A stretch of DNA of 27,344 nucleotides from a virus: the IMG/VR virus record IMGVR_UViG_3300042934_000314, positions 1 through 27,344 of that record. One strand, given 5' to 3'. Position 1 is the first letter of the stretch; each line of letters begins with the position of its first letter. Made by a program: the position numbers and the translations under genes. Under the pieces are notes generated by a model. That model worked only from the letters and a program-made list of their open reading frames with translations, had not been told where the DNA came from and ran no database searches. Positions 1-6,737 of the stretch are shown here, piece after piece.

Positions 1-1736
1 GTATCGTCGATGTATTTTTTAATACTAGGATATGCTTCAAAGAATTGTTGTACAAGTCTTTCAGCTTCTTTCGCGGATATATGCAATTTTTCTCCAATCG
101 ATTTAGGCTGTCTTCCGTACATAATTCCAAGCAAAACTTCCTTCATGCTACTTCTTCGTATCTTTCCTATTTTTAAGTCGCCTTCAACATAGGATTCTAA
201 ACAATGCTCGTAAGGAACTTTGTAAACACCACTTGCCATTAAAGCATACAAGTCTTTTCCAGATTTGTATGCGTTTATCATAAAAGTATCACCACTTCTG
301 TAAGCTAGAATTCTAGGTTCTATTTGGCTATAGTCAGAGCTAAGTAATACATGCCCCTCGCTTGGCATGAACAATTGCCTAATACGAGAATCATCCTTAT
401 TAGTAACTTCGTTATAATGTGAGGGAATATTCTGTAAGTTAGGCTCTGAAGAAGAATACCTTCCAGTTCTAGCTCCATGACTCTTAAAGCGTCCATGTAT
501 CTTCCCATCTCGAGGAGACAATCTTTTTGGAAGCGCATCAATGTAAGTATCCAATAGTTTTGTAGTCCCTCTGTATAAGACTAGGTCTTTAAGTATAATA
601 TTATTTGGATTTTTAGATACTAATTTTTCAACAATTTCTTCACCAGTTCCTCTTGGCTTTTTCTTATCGACTGGCTCGCATTTCATTTTATCGTAAATAA
701 TGACAGCCATTTGGTCTGAAGAAGAATAGTTTATGTTCATTAATCCAAACTTGTTGTAAAAATGAGTGTCTAATCTTTGCTTTATATCCTCTAACAACAT
801 GTTGTATTCAATATTTAGTTTTTTTGCAAAGTTTAAATCTAATCTCATTCCTCGCTGTTCCATAGCAGTTACTACTTCCTGTTGTTTTACTTCTACGTTG
901 ATGTATTGGTCTAGCATTTTTTTGTATTCGGCGCCGGACAATTGTTTTTTCTGCCAGTTAAATACAGCGTCTGTTTTCTTTGTATCTCCACCCGCGTATA
1001 TAGTAGCTATATCGATTGGAACGAAACAGAATAATAAATGCTCAAACAATGCTTCAAACGTATCAGTGTCTGGACCAGTTTCCCCTAATACGAATTCTCG
1101 GAATAAATGCTTTAACTTATTATTTTTATGATTTTCGTCAATAGCGTTCATAAACAATAAAGTATCCCAATAAGCGCCTCTAGGCTGGAATCCAAAATTA
1201 TTATCTATTACTCTATTATCGTACGGTAAGTTATGTCCAACTTTTCTTATAGTGGGATCTAGCATCATATCTCCTATAACATCTTTTATGTCCTCGTATG
1301 ACAACTGTCCCTCTAATATATTTTTTTGAGTGTCACAATGCAAAGACGGCACATAAATATCCTTATCTTCTACTGGATCTTTAAAACTCATGCCTACAAA
1401 TTTTGCAGTATCTGGATCAAGCGAATCCGTTTCTGTATCCCAGATACATAATTTTTCGTGTTTAATATTTTTAACCACTTTCCATAAAGTATCCTTATCA
1501 TGCACGCTGTAGATATTAGGATCTGGCGGTAACTTTCCTTGTTTTACGAGTTGCTGTAATAGTAATACTCTTTGTCTAAGCTCGCTATATTGCGGCAACA
1601 CGATTGAAGGTACATATTTGTTAGCTGAAGCTACCTTTTTTACTGCCTGCTGAACTGCATTAGTTACTGAAGAACTACTTGATGTAGGTCTTTTTGGTAA
1701 CATTGAAAATAAATCTCCTTGTCTTACTCCGGACAT
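1..1736 (-). CDS. Family A DNA polymerase (partial, 3' end outside window)
   Basis: Replicative phage DNA polymerase of the Pol I family; 578 residues are visible and the frame runs off base 1. The start is ATG at 1736, behind a strong AAGGAGG site. A 3'-5' exonuclease domain comes first: exo I WDTETDSLD (D100, E102), exo II GHNLPYDNRVI (about 168-178) and exo III YAGGDTKKT (about 248-256). The polymerase domain has ARTGRYSSSEPNLQNIP (about 422-438), motif A SSDYSQIEPR (D468) and motif B RRSSMKEVLLGIMYG (R528, K532, Y540, G541). Motif C and the C-terminus are outside the window. No 5' nuclease domain precedes the exonuclease. The residue matching E. coli Pol I F762 is Leu536. The gene follows the SSB gene across an intrinsic terminator, so its expression may be lower than that of SSB. 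Confidence 0.96.
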   Translation of the reverse strand, partial: MSGVRQGDLFSMLPKRPTSSSSSVTNAVQQAVKKVASANKYVPSIVLPQYSELRQRVLLLQQLVKQGKLPPDPNIYSVHDKDTLWKVVKNIKHEKLCIWDTETDSLDPDTAKFVGMSFKDPVEDKDIYVPSLHCDTQKNILEGQLSYEDIKDVIGDMMLDPTIRKVGHNLPYDNRVIDNNFGFQPRGAYWDTLLFMNAIDENHKNNKLKHLFREFVLGETGPDTDTFEALFEHLLFCFVPIDIATIYAGGDTKKTDAVFNWQKKQLSGAEYKKMLDQYINVEVKQQEVVTAMEQRGMRLDLNFAKKLNIEYNMLLEDIKQRLDTHFYNKFGLMNINYSSSDQMAVIIYDKMKCEPVDKKKPRGTGEEIVEKLVSKNPNNIILKDLVLYRGTTKLLDTYIDALPKRLSPRDGKIHGRFKSHGARTGRYSSSEPNLQNIPSHYNEVTNKDDSRIRQLFMPSEGHVLLSSDYSQIEPRILAYRSGDTFMINAYKSGKDLYALMASGVYKVPYEHCLESYVEGDLKIGKIRRSSMKEVLLGIMYGRQPKSIGEKLHISAKEAERLVQQFFEAYPSIKKYIDD

Positions 1737-1757
1737 ATGATAAATTCCTCCTTAATC

Positions 1758-1787
1758 AAAAAGAATGAGCAAACTTGCTCATCCTTT
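1758..1787 (-). terminator. Intrinsic terminator between SSB and DNA polymerase
   Basis: Read on the minus strand, AAAGGATGAGCAA pairs with TTGCTCATTCTTT across a tiny GT turn. One pair is a G-U wobble, and the hairpin is followed by a run of five T. It lies 12 nt after the SSB stop codon and just upstream of the polymerase ribosome binding site. It fits a terminator or attenuator that sets a high SSB to polymerase ratio. Confidence 0.8.
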
Positions 1788-1799
1788 TATTTGTATTAA

Positions 1800-2423
1800 T
1801 TAAAACATCCTACCACCAGCTGACTTATTTTGTGCTTGATAGTTTCCTGATCCACTTCCTGACCCACTTCCTGGAGTTCCTATTTCGTTTAATAGCTTTT
1901 TCATTTCTTCCTCAGTTTTTTGAAGAATAAACTTATCCGGCCCACAAATTGGCTCTCTTTCTGGAAGACTATTTGGAGTTGGATCTAGTGGAAACATCTG
2001 ATAAGTAGTATTAGTGTCTCCCTTTTTACCGTGTCGTACAATATCGTACTCTCTTCCATCTAAAGCTCCGTATCTAGTAACTAATCCAACTATATTAGAT
2101 ATTTCATTCTTTCCTCTATCCCATAATTTATTTTTTCCATCTCTAAGATCTGACAACGATATGAATATTCTAACATTTGGTTTTAGTCCTGCTTGGCAGA
2201 ACGGACACGGTTTATTTTCGGATCCTAAGCATTCAATATATCTATCTTTCCCACCAAGTAATACTTTATGAACTACATAGATATCTAAGTCCTTATCATC
2301 CTTATGATTAAATCTAACTCTAGCCTGTTCTCCATCCTCTTTTAGTATAAAGAAGTCAGCACTAGAACTTGCGTATTTGTCCATTACCTCTTTAATGCTG
2401 TCAATTCCTGTTATTCTTGCCAT
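1800..2423 (-). CDS. gp32-like single-stranded DNA-binding protein
   Basis: A 207-residue protein that probably coats ssDNA at the phage replication fork. It carries a zinc-site pattern H52, C65, C73, C76 (ECLGSENKPCPFC), whose order and spacing closely resemble the His-Cys3 zinc site of T4 gp32. A long C-terminal tail begins with a GSGSGSGSG linker (about residues 187-195) and ends in GGRMF. Bacterial and phage SSBs typically use a flexible tail for partner docking; here the tail is basic to neutral rather than acidic. The gene sits directly behind one of the five shared promoters and ahead of the DNA polymerase, a classic pairing. The family assignment rests on motif and context. Confidence 0.85.
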   Translation of the reverse strand: MARITGIDSIKEVMDKYASSSADFFILKEDGEQARVRFNHKDDKDLDIYVVHKVLLGGKDRYIECLGSENKPCPFCQAGLKPNVRIFISLSDLRDGKNKLWDRGKNEISNIVGLVTRYGALDGREYDIVRHGKKGDTNTTYQMFPLDPTPNSLPEREPICGPDKFILQKTEEEMKKLLNEIGTPGSGSGSGSGNYQAQNKSAGGRMF

Positions 2424-2453
2424 TTAAATTACCTGCCTTTACTCTTTATTTTT

Positions 2454-2462
2454 TAGTGTTTA
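2454..2462 (-). promoter_or_regulatory. Shared leader 9-mer TAAACACTA (SSB leader)
   Basis: TAAACACTA, read on the minus strand, lies immediately downstream of the ATGTA element in the SSB leader. The same nine bases occur in the leaders of the sigma factor gene (3160-3168) and the GHKL ATPase gene (18814-18822), in each case 20-35 nt before the start codon. It could be an operator or a binding site in the mRNA. Its function is unknown. Confidence 0.4.
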
Positions 2463-2464
2463 TT

Positions 2465-2503
2465 TACATTTATATATACAAGTTTGCGAGTGAATTTTTA
2501 AAG
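2465..2503 (-). promoter_or_regulatory. Phage middle-type promoter for SSB/polymerase
   Basis: On the minus strand there is CTTTA (2503-2499), 18 nt, TGTATATAT (2480-2472), two bases and ATGTA (2469-2465). The same layout with the same spacing occurs at four other places in this window, always just upstream of a transcription unit. The -35-like box begins five bases after the sigma gene stop codon. Confidence 0.8.
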
Positions 2504-2507
2504 CGAA

Positions 2508-3131
2508 TTAAAAATTATTTTTACAAATACCATATTGTTTAAAACGTTTCTCTAATCTGCTAAAAATTCCCCGTATTGCTGGAACAGTAAGCCCTATCTC
2601 ATTAGCTATTTCAGCTTGAGTTAAGTTATGATTTTCCTGTAGTATAACTTTGCATACGCGATATTCGTTATCATCAAGAGTATCTTTTAAGGACTCTAAC
2701 AATATAGATACTTCAGAATTAACCACATCATGATTTCTTTTATCCTCTAGCATACCACCTAAAGTAGCAGACTCTCCAAAACTATTATCGTTGTTATATT
2801 CAGCATCCAAACTAAGATGCTGTTTTTTATATTTTACATGATTAATTAATGCGTTAGATAAACACTTATTGTAATATGTAATAAACCCAGCTGTGCTATT
2901 AGGTTCGTATGAATTTATAGCGTCAATTAATTTATCTTCAAATAACTCGAGTAATTCATGTTTATCTGGATAATCTGTTTTATAGTACAAGAAATAATTT
3001 ATTGTACCCTTAAGCTTGTATAAGATAGCTCTTAATAAAAATTCGTTACCACTATGCTTGTACTGTAATACACAATCCTGTAATCTAAGTTTGTCAAATC
3101 TTGTGTCATGAATAAAATAAACTGCATCCAT
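2508..3131 (-). CDS. Phage RNA polymerase sigma factor (sigma-70 family)
   Basis: A 207-residue sigma-70-like protein that should direct host RNA polymerase to phage promoters. The first half resembles region 2: a helical segment of about residues 25-110, including FEDKLIDAINSYEP and an aromatic-rich YYNKCLSNALINHVKYKKQ stretch that resembles the core-binding and -10-melting helices. The C-terminal third resembles region 4, with a clear helix-turn-helix (LTQAEIANEIGLTVPAIRGIFSRLEKRF, about 171-198) that would read the -35 box. Size and architecture are like short sporulation-type or phage sigmas, with no region 1.1. The start is ATG behind TTTGGAGG. Its own upstream region differs from the five shared promoters. 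It is the best candidate for the factor that recognises them, which is inference. Confidence 0.88.
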   Translation of the reverse strand: MDAVYFIHDTRFDKLRLQDCVLQYKHSGNEFLLRAILYKLKGTINYFLYYKTDYPDKHELLELFEDKLIDAINSYEPNSTAGFITYYNKCLSNALINHVKYKKQHLSLDAEYNNDNSFGESATLGGMLEDKRNHDVVNSEVSILLESLKDTLDDNEYRVCKVILQENHNLTQAEIANEIGLTVPAIRGIFSRLEKRFKQYGICKNNF

Positions 3132-3159
3132 TATTAATCATCCTCCAAATTTTAGTTTT

Positions 3160-3168
3160 TAGTGTTTA
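3160..3168 (-). promoter_or_regulatory. Shared leader 9-mer TAAACACTA (sigma leader)
   Basis: The second copy of the nine-base leader element, about 29 nt before the sigma factor start codon. It is shared with the SSB and GHKL leaders even though the sigma gene lacks the canonical shared promoter. This suggests a post-initiation or repressor role rather than a core promoter element. Confidence 0.35.
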
Positions 3169-3194
3169 GGTTTAATACGTATATGTATGCGACG

Positions 3195-3203
3195 TCACAC
3201 CAT
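3195..3203 (-). other. Two-codon minigene (ATG GTG TGA) with strong SD
   Basis: The minus strand reads AAAGGAGGGTAG and then ATG GTG TGA: a near-perfect Shine-Dalgarno followed by a start, one Val codon and a stop. It lies in the leader about 70 nt before the sigma factor start. No longer frame opens from this site, so the strong ribosome site is otherwise unexplained. It could act as a ribosome standby or translational control element, or as a leader peptide. Confidence 0.35.
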
Positions 3204-3246
3204 CTACCCTCCTTTCACATAGTTTACAGTTTTTTACTGAAATAAA

Positions 3247-3297
3247 GTCGAATGTAAAATATTTACATGTCGAATGTAAAATATTTACATGTCGAAT
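3247..3297 (-). repeat. Tandem palindromic repeats (candidate operators) in the sigma leader
   Basis: Two identical 22-bp direct repeats occupy 3247-3268 and 3269-3290, followed by a 7-bp partial third unit (3291-3297). Each unit holds an inverted repeat, ATGTAAA / TTTACAT, separated by three bases. The half-site ATGTAAA matches the ATGTA(A) element conserved downstream of the -10 box in the five shared promoters. A further ATGTAAATA half-site lies at about 3307-3315. As DNA these look like tandem operators; as RNA they would form two small stem-loops. Confidence 0.65.
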
Positions 3298-3334
3298 TTC
3301 CAATAAATGTAAATAATAGTTGTGTATTATTTTG

Positions 3335-3360
3335 TAAAAAAGTGTTGTTTTTTAACACTT
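3335..3360 (-). terminator. Hairpin with U-tract just downstream of a sigma-A-type promoter
   Basis: On the minus strand AAGTGTT, a seven-base A-rich loop, then AACACTT followed by T residues. It could terminate the long primase operon. It also starts only a few bases after the predicted start site of the promoter at 3371-3399, so it could act as an attenuator or as a 5'-terminal mRNA-stabilising hairpin. The stem is only 7 bp and A/T-rich. Confidence 0.5.
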
Positions 3361-3370
3361 ATTACTTATA

Positions 3371-3399
3371 ATTATACAAGGTTTTCGCAAATTTTGCAA
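3371..3399 (-). promoter_or_regulatory. Sigma-A-like promoter for the phage sigma factor gene
   Basis: On the minus strand TTGCAA (3399-3394), 17 nt, then TATAAT (3376-3371): a perfect -10 and a 4/6 match at -35 with optimal spacing. The predicted transcript would begin near 3364. It would carry a leader of about 230 nt with the hairpin, the tandem palindromes and the minigene before the sigma factor start at 3131. Host RNA polymerase should recognise it without phage factors. Confidence 0.6.
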
Positions 3400-3448
3400 T
3401 AACACAAATGGCATATATTGAACGCCTTGAATAGATCTTAATTTGACA

Positions 3449-4528
3449 TCACATATTTATAAATTGTTGCCTATCAAGCTCTTCCGAAGTAAAATTATTA
3501 GCGTCGTTCAGATGTGGAAATTGAGCATAATTTGGAACAAGTACTCTAAAATCTTTATAAGTTTGTTGGTATATAGTTTGTACAGCTTCCTTTCCCGCAT
3601 CATCGTTATCCATCCAAGCAACTAAATCTCGTATTCCATATCTAAGAAGTAATTCTTTTTGTAATACTCGCTTCTTAGATTTGTCTTCGAATAATATTCT
3701 TCCTAATAAACTGACTGCCGGATAGCCATTCTGAAATAAATAGCTTGCATTAAATTCCCCCTCAGTTAAAAATAAACCGTATCGTAAATAATTTTCTTTA
3801 AGTTTATTATTAGTACATGTTCCATTATTTATTGCTTGTATTAGTTGAAGAACTTGATGAAATCCATATAGCAAATGTTGTTTAGGAATTCCACTTTCAT
3901 TCATATATTTGTCCATGCCGGGCGGTGGATTTATATATCGTTTTTTAATAAACACTAGCCCTCCTTTGTGGTCACGCACTGGCATAGTTATAGCATTATT
4001 CCAAGTATCCAATCCGTACTCATAAAAAAGTATAGTGTCGTCAGTAAACTTACGAGAATATAGATAATCGCTAGTAAAACGATAATGATCTAACTCTGCT
4101 TCGTCTAGGTATTTATAAGGGGAGCTTCCAAGTCGCTCACGCTTATAATTTAATGGAATTTCAGGCCTAGAAGCAACATCCATAGTATTATATTTTCGTA
4201 GTATATATCGTTTACCAAATGACCTATCATTAGTACCCCAACAATACGAAGTAAACTCAAACAAGTCGGCCGTGTATCCACATGTAAAACAGTGAGCAGT
4301 ACCCGCTGGATACTGCTTTCCATTTCTAATTTTATCTACTAAGGTTATTCCGCACGACGGCTTGCTTTCTTGTCCATTATTATGATGAGGACACGTAACC
4401 ATGATATCGTTATTACTATGTTTGGTATCAGCTAATTTTAAAACTCCATTAGCATGTAGATCCGTTCTAAGATCCTCAACTATATTTTCTACGTCAGCAA
4501 GTATAACTACTCCATCAAGCGTTAACAT
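3449..4528 (-). CDS. DNA primase (DnaG-like, zinc finger plus TOPRIM)
   Basis: A 359-residue phage primase that would lay RNA primers for lagging-strand synthesis. The N-terminal zinc-binding domain has CPHH (C46, H48 or H49), C59 and a HCFTCG pair (C80, C83). The TOPRIM core has LTEGEFNA (about 254-261, catalytic E256) and the acidic WMDNDDAGKEA (D307, D309), followed by HLNDANNF (about 339-346). The helicase-interacting C-terminal domain of full-length bacterial DnaG is absent, as is common in phages. The start is ATG behind AAGGAGG and lies inside the end of the small upstream gene (14-nt overlap). The gene follows the helicase in the same operon. Confidence 0.92.
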   Translation of the reverse strand: MLTLDGVVILADVENIVEDLRTDLHANGVLKLADTKHSNNDIMVTCPHHNNGQESKPSCGITLVDKIRNGKQYPAGTAHCFTCGYTADLFEFTSYCWGTNDRSFGKRYILRKYNTMDVASRPEIPLNYKRERLGSSPYKYLDEAELDHYRFTSDYLYSRKFTDDTILFYEYGLDTWNNAITMPVRDHKGGLVFIKKRYINPPPGMDKYMNESGIPKQHLLYGFHQVLQLIQAINNGTCTNNKLKENYLRYGLFLTEGEFNASYLFQNGYPAVSLLGRILFEDKSKKRVLQKELLLRYGIRDLVAWMDNDDAGKEAVQTIYQQTYKDFRVLVPNYAQFPHLNDANNFTSEELDRQQFINM

Positions 4529-4703
4529 TATCCAAATCCTCCTTATGTAATCGCTTGTGTATCAAGATTCTGCAAGCCTTGCATAAAGCTATACTTGTCA
4601 TAAAGCCTGTATCTATCCCAATCTTAATCGACCGAACATCAATAATACCTCTATAGGAATTACACGCTCTATCATTTTTATCTTTGACTGCTTTTTCTAT
4701 CAT
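4515..4703 (-). CDS. Small cysteine-containing protein of unknown function
   Basis: A 62-residue basic protein between helicase and primase. It has C14 near the N-terminus and an LCKAC pair (C41, C44) before a helical, basic tail (ILIHKRLHKEDLD). This layout is typical of short phage proteins with a treble-clef-like knuckle, but with only three cysteines a zinc site is not certain. The start is ATG at 4703 behind AAGGAAG. The frame overlaps the primase start by 14 nt and follows the helicase stop by 12 nt, so it is translated as part of the replication operon. Its function is unknown. Confidence 0.65.
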   Translation of the reverse strand: MIEKAVKDKNDRACNSYRGIIDVRSIKIGIDTGFMTSIALCKACRILIHKRLHKEDLDNVNA

Positions 4704-4715
4704 AGAATCACTTCC

Positions 4716-6062
4716 TTAGAATAAATTATCTTTTATATTCTGCTGGTTCATTGACTTAAATATTCCGTAATCAATGTTCCATATAGCCATAAATTCTTGA
4801 CCCTTTTGTCCATATCTGTTTTTAGGAACCTTTATTTTAACTCCATTTTCTATTTGAGTAAACGTTATAAGCCGAGTTAAGTGATGAGTCATTGCATCAG
4901 CTCCAAATGCATCTTCTAATTCAGGAGTTGCATTTTCGTCTCGTTTTTTACTGGCTGCCGCAGTTCTTCCTGCCTGATGGAGTATCATTACTGGAGTTTG
5001 ATAGTCTTCTGTAAATCTAGCTAAATCTTCTGATATATTTCCATATCGAATTCTTTCTTCTCTACCCTTTCTGTCATCGTCCATAAGAGATAATTGATCT
5101 AAACCCCAAAAATCAAAATTAAATTTATCTTGTAACACTCTCATTTTATTAACAGACATTCTACCGTCTACATCTTTTTGAGTAAATACTCTGAATCCCG
5201 GCATGCTTCCAGTTACTAAGGAATTAATATAATCCCTGTAATCGTTCATACTTTTTGATCCCACTTCTGGATCGTCTGGTTTACCCAAATCAGCATTTCC
5301 CCCGACAAGTCCACTGTTTCTAAAATGTTTATGCACAGTATCAAATCTAAATCCATACATTATGGAAGACATTTCTCCAGAATATATAGCTACATTTTTA
5401 CCCGAAAGCCAAGCAACAATAGCAAAATATAAAAGCAACCATGATTTACCTTCATTAGTTCTAGCAATTACTCCAATTAAATCTTCTGGTAGCCATCCGT
5501 GTAAGGCTTTAGTCATCTCTTCTAGACCACAAGGAATGCCCATTAATCCGTTAAGCTCAACTCTTTTTATATAGTCTTCAAGCCTTTCATTAGCACCTCT
5601 TATTATATCAGTTCCGCCACCAATAGTATGCTTTGAAAATCGGTATAATTTATCCATCTCCTGTTTAGCAAAGTCAATTGCCTCAAAACTGCTAGTTTTA
5701 CTTTTTTGAGCGCCCTCTTGAAGAGCTTGCACAAACAGGCTATAGCACTTCTGTTCTAGCAACTCCTCACACATTGTATTAACTGCATTTCCAGTATCAA
5801 ATAATGGAAAGTCTGGAAAATCAAATGCAAATTTAACTTTATCGGGAACACATCCAGTTCCGTCTCGTAATTTAGAGGTACTAAAATAGTTGATAATGTA
5901 GTTATACTCTTTCTCGTATCCAGGAAAATAAGTTTCATCAAGTTCATGTTCTAATATGGGTTTTATACTATTGTTGTTAAGTAACCAATTTATAAATTGA
6001 ACATGAATAATACTATCTTGTACATTACTTTGTTGTGACTGCTCATTCATATCTTCGCTCAT
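4716..6062 (-). CDS. Replicative DNA helicase (DnaB-like)
   Basis: A 448-residue hexameric-type helicase that would unwind DNA at the fork. The N-terminal helical domain covers about residues 15-145. The RecA-like motor starts near residue 179 (CGLEEMTKALHGWLPEDL), with Walker A ARTNEGKSW (200-208), the catalytic-Glu element YSGEMS (E230), a Walker B-like DFWGLDQLSLMD and an LHQAG sensor where DnaB proteins usually have a SQL-like motif. The C-terminal KNRYGQKG is typical of DnaB-type DNA-binding or arginine-finger regions. The Walker A lacks the usual first Gly (Ala200). The protein ends in DNLF. Its ATG overlaps the stop codon of the loader gene (TAATG), showing translational coupling. Confidence 0.92.
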   Translation of the reverse strand: MSEDMNEQSQQSNVQDSIIHVQFINWLLNNNSIKPILEHELDETYFPGYEKEYNYIINYFSTSKLRDGTGCVPDKVKFAFDFPDFPLFDTGNAVNTMCEELLEQKCYSLFVQALQEGAQKSKTSSFEAIDFAKQEMDKLYRFSKHTIGGGTDIIRGANERLEDYIKRVELNGLMGIPCGLEEMTKALHGWLPEDLIGVIARTNEGKSWLLLYFAIVAWLSGKNVAIYSGEMSSIMYGFRFDTVHKHFRNSGLVGGNADLGKPDDPEVGSKSMNDYRDYINSLVTGSMPGFRVFTQKDVDGRMSVNKMRVLQDKFNFDFWGLDQLSLMDDDRKGREERIRYGNISEDLARFTEDYQTPVMILHQAGRTAAASKKRDENATPELEDAFGADAMTHHLTRLITFTQIENGVKIKVPKNRYGQKGQEFMAIWNIDYGIFKSMNQQNIKDNLF

Positions 6063-6727
6063 TATTTAACACCCCTTTTCGATCTGCCTCTAAATTGAAG
6101 AGATTCGCAGTCCCTAAGTCTATCCGAAATTCTACTTCCTAAAGATTCTGCGATTTGCTCTAAACTACAATTACTAGTGTATATAGTTGAACGATTGTTG
6201 CTGTACCTTTCATCAATAATATTAAGCAGTCTCTCTCTTACCCATTCTGAAGTTTTTTCAGCTCCAAGGTCATCTACAATGAGCAAAGGTATTTTTTCTA
6301 CTAACTCTAAAACAGTTCCGAATGATGGATCAGGATCATTAAACTGTTTTCGCATATCCTCTAAAAACTTAGCAGTTTTTATAAAATACATCACTGGTTC
6401 CATTTTAAATTTGTTTATAGTAAGTCTGGCATATTTGTTTGCAAGTGAACAGGCAAGGGTTGTTTTACCAGTTCCTTTTCCCTCTCCCCATAACAGTAAG
6501 CTGTTCCCTTGATATACCCACGTATCAGCAGATTGCATAATTTCAGCTACTCTAGAGTATACCACCTCGTCAATTGGTTCAATCATTAGTTGCCTAGGAT
6601 ACTGATACCTAAGAGGAATGTTACTTTGTTTATATATAATATCAAACATTACAGCACCTTCACAAAAATTATTACAATGCTGTGGAGCTTGTTTACAATA
6701 TTCTGTTACCTGACATCGTTGTTCCAT
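6062..6727 (-). CDS. DnaC/IstB-like AAA+ helicase loader
   Basis: A 221-residue ATPase that should load the adjacent helicase. Walker A is WGEGKGTGKTTL (81-89 core), Walker B is LLIVDDLGAE (148-157), sensor 1 is YTSN (183-186), and the Arg-rich GSRISDRLRD (about 197-206) carries the likely arginine finger. These match DnaC and DnaI-type loaders. The first 22 residues hold four cysteines (C5, C11, C18, C22), a possible zinc knuckle that recalls the N-terminal zinc-binding domain of DnaI-type loaders but is much shorter. The C-terminus is basic (GRSKRGVK). It lies immediately upstream of the helicase with a one-base stop/start overlap. Confidence 0.9.
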   Translation of the reverse strand: MEQRCQVTEYCKQAPQHCNNFCEGAVMFDIIYKQSNIPLRYQYPRQLMIEPIDEVVYSRVAEIMQSADTWVYQGNSLLLWGEGKGTGKTTLACSLANKYARLTINKFKMEPVMYFIKTAKFLEDMRKQFNDPDPSFGTVLELVEKIPLLIVDDLGAEKTSEWVRERLLNIIDERYSNNRSTIYTSNCSLEQIAESLGSRISDRLRDCESLQFRGRSKRGVK

Positions 6728-6737
6728 GTAATACCTC

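Noticed and set aside
766-1131. Plus-strand open frames such as 766-1131, 9229-9669 and 6177-6512
   Set aside because: They lie opposite strong minus-strand genes with clear conserved motifs, lack ribosome sites, and have compositions expected of antisense shadows.
3216-3247. A sixth copy of the shared promoter before the sigma gene (CTTTA at 3247-3243)
   Set aside because: The -35-like box is present, but at 18 nt the sequence is AACTATGTG rather than TGTATATAT, so only one element matches.
3377-3400. GCAAATTTTGC short palindrome as an operator
   Set aside because: Only 5-bp arms in AT-rich sequence, and it coincides with the -35 and spacer of the sigma-A-type promoter; this is within chance.
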